Shown: positions 17,234 to 23,535 of the stretch, piece after piece
Layout: every line of letters starts with the position of its first letter
Numbering within the stretch: the stretch's first letter is position 1
DNA from: an uncultured Dehalococcoidia bacterium
GTDB lineage: Bacteria; Chloroflexota; Dehalococcoidia; Lucifugimonadales; UBA3495
Reading direction: 5' to 3'
Length of the DNA: 64,000 bases
NCBI GenBank assembly: GCA_958295765.1
Contig: CATQHB010000002.1
Location: forward strand, 648,424 to 712,423
Program-made: the position numbers and the translations under genes
The notes under the pieces: model-generated
What the model saw: only the letters and a program-made list of their open reading frames with translations
Databases searched by the model: none
What the model was told of the DNA's origin: nothing

Positions 17234-18097
17234 TCACTGAATTTTGAAGACCAGCCATCCGGATCGGCTTGATTCTCTCCACAACCGTTGTGGGGATGTG
17301 TTTACGACCGATGGATAGTAGATTTGCTCTGTGTTGTTGGGGCGTATCAATAGGGCAAAGGGCTGATCACCTGAGACTAATTGTGAGGCTGTCATTTCGT
17401 CTCCGGTCCGGTGGTTTCCCCAGTCCAAGCGAACCCGAAGGGTAGCGTCTTGGATGTGGTATTCGAGTTCTTCGTCTCTTGACACCATCGAAAACCACCC
17501 AGTCGGTCTGGATGTTAGTGAGATCATTGGGGCAGGTTGAGGGTTTTGTCCCCGAGGGAGCTCCGGGGTGTGGGCTGGTGCGATGTAGAACACGGCGAAG
17601 TTGGGACTGGAGTAATGGGCTTGGTGGATCGACTGAGGTGGTTCCACTGTAGTTTCAGGGATGGCTATGGCCTTGGCGATTTCGCAGGCGATTTCTTCCA
17701 ATGTTTGGGTTGATGAATTCAGGCTTACTATGTCTGTGAGCGATGGTGCGTAGTTTAGAATATCGCTCTTCATTATCCGATGCCAGATGGGTAGAATGGC
17801 TCTCTCTCCTGCCGTCTGGCGAGCGATAAGGCCGTCCATCTCGTACTGAGTCCAGTGCTTCTTAAAAAATGTAGGAGAGAATACGGTTACCCCAAAACGA
17901 CTTTTGGTCAAGCCCTCGTCGATTTTCTGTCTTAGGCTGTCGCCGACGCGAAGTTCGAATGCGTCGAACCAAACTTTGATTCCCATTTCTATCAGTGATT
18001 CGGCCAGTGGGCGTACAAAGTCTTCTTTGTCTTCCGTGGCGTGGGAGATGAAGACGTCGTAGGGTTTGTTGGGGAATGATTGTGGGTGTTCCTGCAT
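17234..18097 (-). CDS. TIR-domain protein, predicted NAD-degrading effector
   Basis: A 287-residue protein. The TIR domain spans about residues 10-150: YDVFISHATEDKEDFVRPLA, then VWFDAFELRVGDSL, then TVFSPTFFKKHWTQYEMDGL, whose Glu sits where the catalytic Glu of NAD-cleaving TIR domains lies. The last 120 residues (VSRDEELEYHIQDATLRVRL, then QPFALLIRPNN) are unlike anything I recognise and may sense or transmit a signal. The ATG at 18097 has AAGGAGT upstream. A 74-codon longer frame is rejected because it runs into the methylase gene. It lies between the DUF1156 methylase and helicase genes, which suggests co-expression. Confidence 0.87.
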   Translation of the reverse strand: MQEHPQSFPNKPYDVFISHATEDKEDFVRPLAESLIEMGIKVWFDAFELRVGDSLRQKIDEGLTKSRFGVTVFSPTFFKKHWTQYEMDGLIARQTAGERAILPIWHRIMKSDILNYAPSLTDIVSLNSSTQTLEEIACEIAKAIAIPETTVEPPQSIHQAHYSSPNFAVFYIAPAHTPELPRGQNPQPAPMISLTSRPTGWFSMVSRDEELEYHIQDATLRVRLDWGNHRTGDEMTASQLVSGDQPFALLIRPNNTEQIYYPSVVNTSPQRLWRESSRSGWLVFKIQ

Positions 18098-18141
18098 TTG
18101 GGACTCCTTGCTTCGGTTCTTTCGTTGTGTCGGGCTGGGCG

Positions 18142-21100
18142 TTACAGCAGGCGGGACTGCACCGCCGCCGGCTGCGGCGGTTCTTCGGCGTAGAGGGCCT
18201 GCCAGAGGCTGCGCTGGGCCTGGTGGTCGTCGTGGCCCGGCTTGGTGGTGCGAATCAGGGCCTCCAGGGTGGCGCGGAACCGGCCGTCCTGCGGGTTGTG
18301 CAGGCGCTGGGTGAGCCACTGCTGGGCGTCCAGGGTGTTGCGGCGGTCGGTCAGCGCAATGGCGGTATGGATGGTGTCCAGCAGGGTTTCGGGGTTGAGG
18401 TCTTCGCCGATGCTGCGGGCCGCCAGGCGGTCCCGGGCGCTGAGCAGGGAAACCCGGTCATCCTGGAAGGCCACGATGCGTTTCAGCCCCGGGTCATTCT
18501 TTTCCAAGTGGACGCCGATGGCCCGGGCCAGCAGGTTGGCTTCGTCGAACAAGAGGGTATCGTTTTCGGTGGCGTCTTTAGCCAGGACGTAGAACTTGGT
18601 GCCGGTATCCATCGGGTTGCTATCCCATTCCCGGCTGATTTCCCTAGCCCGGTGGCGGCTGACTTCCCGGCGGGCCACCTGGAGGGCGTCGGTGGGCGTT
18701 ACGGCGAATTGGGCCTCCGGGCGTTCCGGGTTGGCGCTCTCCCGCTCGCTGCCCCAGTGCTCGCTGATGACCCGCAGGGCCGGGCCGAAGGCGCTCAGGT
18801 ACAGGTCAATGGGCCGCAGGTCGGCCGGGTTCAGGTTGTCCCGCAGGTCATCCCGCACGGCCTGGGTGATGAGTTCCTCCACCTCGTGCCAGGGTTTGGG
18901 GAAGGAGTTTTTCTCCCGGGGGCGGCAGACCAGCAGGATGGTGGTGCGGGCGGCGGCCTTGCCCTTGATGTGCAGGGAGGCCTCGGCCTCGGTTTTCACC
19001 GGCCAGGTGCGGGTGATGGCAAAGCCGGCCTCAATCAAGGCGACGGTCAGGGCGTCCCAGGCGGCGGTGGACTTGTGGTTGAACATCACCGTCATAATGC
19101 CGTCGGGCTTGATGACCCGGCGACATTCGGCGAAGATTTCGCCCATCTTTTCCTGATAGTCCCGCAGGGCCAGGGTTTTGACCGATTGGCCCTTGACCGC
19201 CCGGGTCTTGAACCGGGCCGGGCTGGCGATAGCCTCCTGGTCCTTCTCCGTCAGGTAGTCGGTGAAGTGTTCCGGGAACAGATAGCCGGCGGTGCGCTTG
19301 AGCCAGACGTAGAAGAAGTCGGACAGTTCGGCGTAGCAGACGTTCTCCTCGTAAGGCGGGTCAAAGACGACGCAGTCCACCGAGGCATCGTCCAGGGGCA
19401 GGTCCCGGGCGTCGCCCTGGATAACCTCGGCCGGCGGGGCCACCGGGCGGGACGCCGGTGCAGCAATAAGCGAGGCGGCGCTTTTGGCGTGGCCGGCCAT
19501 TCCCACCATTTCGGACAGACAATCGGCGATGTCGTTGAGACTCCACTCCAGGCCGAGGCCGCGGCAGAGTACCGCCATTTCCGAATACGACCACTTAAAT
19601 CCAAAGTCATGGCTGTCAAAGGTGCCGGCCACGACTTGGCGGTTTGGATGCCATCGGCTCAGTAGGCTGTTCGTGCTAATCAGCTTATCCATCGCCAGCG
19701 CGACATACCCCCACGCCGCCTTGCGGCAATCATCCAGCCGGCCGGCGGCCCGGTCGGCGTCAACGCCCTCGCGGAAGGCTTGGACGCAATAGCCATGGGC
19801 CAACTGCTGGCGGGGGTTGAACATCTTTACCCACTGCTCCATGCCGTAGGTATGGGGGCGTTGGTCGTTGCCAATGGGCACGGTTTCGGTGGGCAGCACG
19901 TCGGCAGCGTCCCACCGGGGTTGCAACCGGGCCAGTTCGTTGGCGACGCGGGCCTCGCCGTCAAGGTGGCGTTCTGAAGGCGCAGCGAACACCCGGCAGG
20001 TGGTTTCCCGCTTGCGCTCGGTGCCGTCCTTATTCTTTTCCCGCCAACTGTCCCGATAGATGACGCAGTAGAGGCGGTGTCCCATGCGGCCGGCCTGGGC
20101 TTCCTGGGCCAGGTAGCCTTTGGGGGTGGTGCTGCCGCAGGCGGGGCAGGTGGCGATGGCGCGGGTTACGGTGCCGCCGCTCACCCGGCGGTCGGGGTAC
20201 AAGCCGGCCAGGTGGCAACTCTTGTCTTTGGCCCGGCAGTCGGCGCAGGCCGCGCGGTCGTGGACAATGTTCAGGTCAATGGCGTTCTCTATGGGTTCTA
20301 CGGACATTCCGGTGCCTTTGCTGTCCAGTCGCCAGTTGGGGGACAGGGGAATTACGTTATGACAACCGGGACATCCGACGGTGCGCCCCCAAAGGTATGT
20401 TTGGGCATACCTTTGGGGGCGCACCGTCGCGTGATTTTTAGAACCTACGTTCTGATGATTGCAGGCGTCCGGGTCGGCGCAATCGGCAAGGCAGCGGTAG
20501 CGTTGGGGGTGAGGGCAGTCGCCGCCGGAACAGTCCGGGGCCGGCTCGTCGGGATAGACGTCGGCCAGCAGTTGGTTGACCCGGTTCTGGAAGGTTTTGG
20601 CGCACTCCCGGTAGGCGTCCAGCAGGGCATAGCCATACTGCTGGGGCCATTGGCAGGTGGCGCGCAGGATAAAGCAGGCCACCGGGTTCAGCTCGTTGGC
20701 AATGGCCCGCAGGCCCAGGCGTCCGGCCTCAAAGGGGATGGAACCGCCGCCAGCGGTAACGTCGAGGATGACCGGGGCTGCCGTTTTGTCAAACAGAAAT
20801 TTCGGTTGGTGCAGGAAGGCCCGTTGATTGGGGAAAGTTACATCCGACCAGCCGCCTTCGGCTTTGATGGCGTCCATCTGCCGGCGGGCGACGACGACTT
20901 CAGTAGTTGTTCCAATGTTGTCAAGAAACCGGCTCCGGTCGGCGTCGCTGGGCAGCATAGAGGCGGCGACAGCGGCGCGGGAGGCAATGAGGGGACGCCG
21001 CGCCCACCAGACGTGGAGTTGGTTGACCGGCGGGTGGCCGGCCAAAGCGCCGCCCTCCCGGACGGCCTCAATAGAGACTTCGTTGATGGGCAGCCATTTT

Positions 21101-21483
21101 TCGATGAGGCGGGGTTGTATTCCGGTAGCAGCGTTGCTGTTGCCGTTGCCAAAAAAGTAAGCGTCTGCGGGCAGAAAATCGGTAGCTTCCAACGGGCCAT
21201 CCTGCCGGTGTAGTTCCAGAGGCTGGTCGGGGGCCTTGCCGTCGTAGGCCAGATACCAGGGGTCGGCGGGGTTTTCCAGCAGCAGGCGGCGCAGGTCAAC
21301 CCGGCCGTTTTCCAGGGCCATTATCCGCTCCGACGCGGCGCCTTTCACCAGGTAACGGTCGATTCCGTCGCTGGTGTCAATGATGGAACCGACGTACTGC
21401 CGGCCGTCGGCGTCGGCGCCGGTGAATACCAGCACCCCGTCATAGTAGTCCAGGACTTTGGTCGGGCGTATGGTCGTGTTCAC
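18142..21483 (-). CDS. DUF1156 adenine-type DNA methyltransferase with extra N-terminal domain
   Basis: A 1113-residue protein. Residues about 1-90 (VLDYYDGVLVFTGADADGRQ, then YLVKGAASERI and GRVDLRRLLLENP) resemble a small DUF6575-like domain usually seen apart; this is tentative. DUF1156 begins near 120 (LIEKWLPINEVSIEA, HPPVNQLHVWWARRPLIASR). A zinc-ribbon region has CPGC near 370 and CPAC near 446. The N6-adenine methylase motif IV is VFDPPYEENVCYAELSDFFY near residue 705. Family members modify host DNA in defence systems. Ten bases separate it from the upstream gene. A perfect 24-base inverted repeat lies inside the coding sequence (20376-20429). Confidence 0.88.
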   Translation of the reverse strand: MNTTIRPTKVLDYYDGVLVFTGADADGRQYVGSIIDTSDGIDRYLVKGAASERIMALENGRVDLRRLLLENPADPWYLAYDGKAPDQPLELHRQDGPLEATDFLPADAYFFGNGNSNAATGIQPRLIEKWLPINEVSIEAVREGGALAGHPPVNQLHVWWARRPLIASRAAVAASMLPSDADRSRFLDNIGTTTEVVVARRQMDAIKAEGGWSDVTFPNQRAFLHQPKFLFDKTAAPVILDVTAGGGSIPFEAGRLGLRAIANELNPVACFILRATCQWPQQYGYALLDAYRECAKTFQNRVNQLLADVYPDEPAPDCSGGDCPHPQRYRCLADCADPDACNHQNVGSKNHATVRPQRYAQTYLWGRTVGCPGCHNVIPLSPNWRLDSKGTGMSVEPIENAIDLNIVHDRAACADCRAKDKSCHLAGLYPDRRVSGGTVTRAIATCPACGSTTPKGYLAQEAQAGRMGHRLYCVIYRDSWREKNKDGTERKRETTCRVFAAPSERHLDGEARVANELARLQPRWDAADVLPTETVPIGNDQRPHTYGMEQWVKMFNPRQQLAHGYCVQAFREGVDADRAAGRLDDCRKAAWGYVALAMDKLISTNSLLSRWHPNRQVVAGTFDSHDFGFKWSYSEMAVLCRGLGLEWSLNDIADCLSEMVGMAGHAKSAASLIAAPASRPVAPPAEVIQGDARDLPLDDASVDCVVFDPPYEENVCYAELSDFFYVWLKRTAGYLFPEHFTDYLTEKDQEAIASPARFKTRAVKGQSVKTLALRDYQEKMGEIFAECRRVIKPDGIMTVMFNHKSTAAWDALTVALIEAGFAITRTWPVKTEAEASLHIKGKAAARTTILLVCRPREKNSFPKPWHEVEELITQAVRDDLRDNLNPADLRPIDLYLSAFGPALRVISEHWGSERESANPERPEAQFAVTPTDALQVARREVSRHRAREISREWDSNPMDTGTKFYVLAKDATENDTLLFDEANLLARAIGVHLEKNDPGLKRIVAFQDDRVSLLSARDRLAARSIGEDLNPETLLDTIHTAIALTDRRNTLDAQQWLTQRLHNPQDGRFRATLEALIRTTKPGHDDHQAQRSLWQALYAEEPPQPAAVQSRLL
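20376..20429. repeat. Perfect 24-base inverted repeat inside the methylase gene
   Basis: The arms 20376-20399 and 20406-20429 are exact reverse complements, separated by the 6-base loop TTTGGG. It encodes a segment around ATVRPQRYAQTYLWGRTVG. The right-hand half (TYLWGRTVGCPGC) looks like normal DUF1156 sequence, whereas the other half does not. A fold-back template switch is therefore likely, either in the genome or during assembly. Confidence 0.9.
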
Positions 21484-21493
21484 TGCATCACCT

Positions 21494-21901
21494 TCACTGC
21501 ATTACCTCGCAGTTTGCCAGAACGTCGAATTCCCGGTACGGCCACCAGGTATAGTGGCTTCTGTTCCCCGTTCCAGTTTGCTGAATGTAACCGGCGCCCT
21601 GGGTCAAGGTCAGCCGGGACACCTGCATATTCCGCAGGTTTCTGCTATGCCGGGCCGCTCTGGCGGCGTCGGTTGATTTCATAAATACCGACAACCCTCT
21701 GACCTGACACTCCAGCAGTCGGAAGTCCCGGTTCGGTTGAAGGGCGCGCTGCGACCTGAAATCGTCCTCTTGGGGTGGCGCATTTTGCACCAATCGGTAG
21801 CAGATTTTTAGGTCTATGATTTCCTCGGCTGCTTTGGGCGGACACCCTGGGGGCAGCTTTTCCCGGTATCGCCCGGTCTCATTGGAACTTCCAGAGGACA
21901 T
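21494..21901 (-). CDS. Unknown small protein of the defence operon
   Basis: A 135-residue protein that I do not recognise. Visible features are a hydrophilic N-terminus (MSSGSSNETGRYREKLPPG), a middle with EEIIDLKICYRLVQNAP and FRLLECQVRGLSVFMKS, and a C-terminal HYTWWPYREFDVLANCEV. No membrane helix is seen. It ends 10 bases before the methylase ATG, so it is in the same transcript. A partner or specificity role for the methylase is possible but is only suggested by position. Confidence 0.65.
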   Translation of the reverse strand: MSSGSSNETGRYREKLPPGCPPKAAEEIIDLKICYRLVQNAPPQEDDFRSQRALQPNRDFRLLECQVRGLSVFMKSTDAARAARHSRNLRNMQVSRLTLTQGAGYIQQTGTGNRSHYTWWPYREFDVLANCEVMQ

Positions 21902-21934
21902 TTTCCATCCTTTACCGCTACTGCCGGAGATATT

Positions 21935-22031
21935 TCCTCAGCATACATCAGCACCAAGGCGTCCAGCCGGCGGCGGGCGGCGACGACTTCAGAAGGGTTC
22001 CGATGTTGTCAAGAAACCGGCTCCTGAGGGG
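21935..22031 (-). pseudogene. Scar made of fragments of neighbouring operon genes
   Basis: Read on the minus strand, this stretch gives RFLDNIGT then, after one frameshift, EVVAARRRLDA, closely matching the methylase segment encoded at about 20871-20940. It then continues as ALVLMYA, resembling the end of the 145-residue gene (LEALTLMYA, near 23068-23100). The block is probably a leftover of unequal recombination between repeated operon segments. Confidence 0.55.
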
Positions 22032-22037
22032 CCGGTC

Positions 22038-22205
22038 TTATTCCATCGGCGGTTCGGCGCCGGGCGGCACCGTGGGCTTGCTGATCTGGCGGCTTCGGAT
22101 TGGGAACTCCTTCGGGACTGGCATAGGCTTTTCCGCCGATGGGGGGAGGATTGGTCTTGGTGTCGGCGCTCTCGGTCTCCTGGATTTTCTGAACGGGTTT
22201 TTCAT
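22038..22205 (-). CDS. 55-residue Pro/Arg-rich peptide, second copy
   Basis: A 55-residue basic, proline-rich peptide beginning MKNPFRKSRRPRAPTPRP and ending KPTVPPGAEPPME. It is a paralogue of the gene at 22328-22495, identical over the last 33 residues. The ATG follows AAAGGAG five bases upstream. Here the upstream gene is only a remnant, so translational coupling is lost. No known family is recognised. It is too short for a fold prediction by eye, and the proline content suggests a disordered tail. Confidence 0.5.
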   Translation of the reverse strand: MKNPFRKSRRPRAPTPRPILPPSAEKPMPVPKEFPIRSRQISKPTVPPGAEPPME

Positions 22206-22275
22206 GATTACTCCTTTGGTGGAGTGGCATTTTACTATCCATAGTGCGCCGGCGACAATCAAGCTGACGACAGTC
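22206..22275 (-). pseudogene. Collapsed second copy of the membrane-anchored gene
   Basis: On the minus strand this region encodes SLIVAGALWIVK, matching the membrane helix TLIAAGILGIVK of the gene at 22492-23058 (26 of 35 bases agree by eye). It is followed closely, in another frame, by NATPPKE-stop, matching its C-terminus ITTPAKEES-stop. About 480 bases between these ends are missing. It is the decayed copy that accompanies the second 55-residue gene. Confidence 0.55.
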
Positions 22276-22327
22276 GCCGCGTCGAAGTTCCTATGTTGTC
22301 AAGAAACCGGCTCTTGAGGGGCCGGTC

Positions 22328-22495
22328 TTATTCCATCGGCGGTTCGGCGCCGGGCGGCACCGTGGGCTTGCTGATCTGGCGGCTTCGGATTGGGAACTCC
22401 TTCGGGACTGGCATAGGCTTTTCCGCCGATGGGAGAGAGGTTGGTCTCATTGTCGACGTCGGCGGTCTCCAGGATTTTCTGAACGGGTTTTTCAT
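22328..22495 (-). CDS. 55-residue Pro/Arg-rich peptide, first copy, coupled to membrane protein
   Basis: A 55-residue peptide starting MKNPFRKSWRPPTSTMRP, basic at the N-terminus and proline-rich at the end (PTVPPGAEPPME). Its ATG overlaps the stop of the 188-residue membrane protein in an ATGA, and AAAGGAGG lies inside the end of that gene. Translation is therefore probably coupled. The conserved C-terminal half between the two copies suggests real selection or recent conversion. The function is unknown. Confidence 0.55.
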   Translation of the reverse strand: MKNPFRKSWRPPTSTMRPTSLPSAEKPMPVPKEFPIRSRQISKPTVPPGAEPPME

Positions 22496-23058
22496 GATTC
22501 CTCCTTTGCTGGAGTGGTTATGTCGTGGTAGGCTACTGCGCTCCAGACCCAATCTCTCCCGGTTCTCTCCGGGATGAACAGGCGAATCTGCACTGCGGTG
22601 CAGTAGTACGGGACTATGAAGGTCACGCTGTCGTTGGTGGTTTCGTTTGGCTCGACTCGGATGTCCAGGTCGGTTTTGGTGATTCGCTGCTGAAGGTTCC
22701 AGGGAAACTCCGTGTTTCCTGTTTCGGTTCTGGTACGGTCAGCGTTGGATGAGAAGTACTCGGTAATCTTTGCTTCAATCTCATCCGGGTCATAGGTCGC
22801 CAGGCCGCGACATTCCCATTCCAGGGTATCGGCTCTAGCCAAAACTTTTGAGCCGTTATAGAGTCTTGCGGCTGCTCCGACTTGGATATGGTCTGAACTG
22901 CAAGGTCGGCTGGTAACGTCCAGGGTTACGGTGATAAACGGCTGGCCGACTCGGAATACCCGGTATTTTACTATTCCCAGTATGCCGGCCGCAATCAGGG
23001 TGATGCTGGTCACCAGGTAGAACAGGGTTTGCGCTATTTGCGGAATTGAGATGTCCAT
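22492..23058 (-). CDS. Membrane-anchored unknown protein of the defence operon
   Basis: A 188-residue protein with one N-terminal hydrophobic helix (about residues 10-30, LFYLVTSITLIAAGILGIVK). A mostly beta-type hydrophilic domain follows, containing PFITVTLDVTSRPCSSDHI, LEWECRGLATYDPDE and AVQIRLFIPERTGRDWVW. The orientation of the domain (inside or outside) cannot be told. It starts 9 bases after the previous gene and overlaps the 55-residue peptide gene. In a defence operon a single-pass protein with a sensing or effector domain is plausible; no family is recognised. Confidence 0.68.
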   Translation of the reverse strand: MDISIPQIAQTLFYLVTSITLIAAGILGIVKYRVFRVGQPFITVTLDVTSRPCSSDHIQVGAAARLYNGSKVLARADTLEWECRGLATYDPDEIEAKITEYFSSNADRTRTETGNTEFPWNLQQRITKTDLDIRVEPNETTNDSVTFIVPYYCTAVQIRLFIPERTGRDWVWSAVAYHDITTPAKEES

Positions 23059-23067
23059 TCTTTCTTT

Positions 23068-23505
23068 TCACGCATACATCAAGGTCAATGCTTCCAGGAC
23101 GCGGCGGGGGCGGTTGCGGTTTTTGTGGCAGGCGTACCACCAGCCGCTTTCGCAGGGGTGCAGGTCGGCGATGGCCCGGGCCAGCCGTTCCGCTTTGTCG
23201 GCCCGTTCCGTGCCGGCTACGGCGTCCAGCAGCAGGCGGATTTGCACGGCGGCCTCCTCGGTAATGGGGTGGTACTGGCGGCCGGCCTCCTCCTGGGGTT
23301 GCAGCCGCTGGTCATGATGGCGCCACAGGATGGTGGATACGTGCTGAAAGCAGCGCTGGTAAAGGGTTCCGGTGGCGTACTGGAGCCGGCGCCCGTTCCG
23401 GCGGGGCGACTTGCCGGCTTTGGTTACGGACAGCCGGCGGTTGCCCCTGGGGTCGTGGTCCAGCAGCAGGCCGTAGTCCTTGGCGGTTTTGCGCATCAGG
23501 GTCAT
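23068..23505 (-). CDS. Small basic unknown protein of the defence operon
   Basis: A 145-residue basic protein. The N-terminus MTLMRKTAKDYGLLLDHDPRG suggests a nucleic acid- or protein-binding module. The C-terminal part has ERLARAIADLHPCESGWWYA and a Cys/His pair (YACHKN), ending RRVLEALTLMYA. Proteins of this size occur between DUF499 and DUF1156 genes in related clusters, but I cannot name the family. Ribosome binding site AAAGGAAG; ATG at 23505 (a second ATG four codons on). It lies 30 bases after the DUF499 gene. Confidence 0.7.
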   Translation of the reverse strand: MTLMRKTAKDYGLLLDHDPRGNRRLSVTKAGKSPRRNGRRLQYATGTLYQRCFQHVSTILWRHHDQRLQPQEEAGRQYHPITEEAAVQIRLLLDAVAGTERADKAERLARAIADLHPCESGWWYACHKNRNRPRRVLEALTLMYA

Positions 23506-23535
23506 GGCGGCTTCCTTTCAAGTCAGTGAATCCGG

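Larger units (their letters stand above)
22003..22500. repeat. Tandem duplication of the 55-residue peptide gene region
   Basis: Two direct copies, starting at 22003 and 22293 (spacing 290 bases). They are almost identical over the first 137 bases and similar over the remaining 70. Both begin ATGTTGTCAAGAAACCGGCT, a sequence also found once inside the methylase gene at 20915. The sharp drop from identity to similarity within the copies looks like partial gene conversion. Confidence 0.85.

Noticed and set aside
18098-18319. 74-codon N-terminal extension of the TIR gene
   Set aside because: It would overlap the methylase 3' end, is Pro/Arg-rich shadow sequence, and the internal ATG has a clear AAGGAG site directly before the TIR domain.
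20376-20429. Intragenic terminator
   Set aside because: The hairpin has no following T run on either strand and lies mid-gene in a continuing reading frame.
22003-22317. Plus-strand frames in the duplicated peptide region
   Set aside because: They run against the operon, lack ribosome binding sites and exist only because the repeat is duplicated. The minus-strand frames carry good Shine-Dalgarno sequences.
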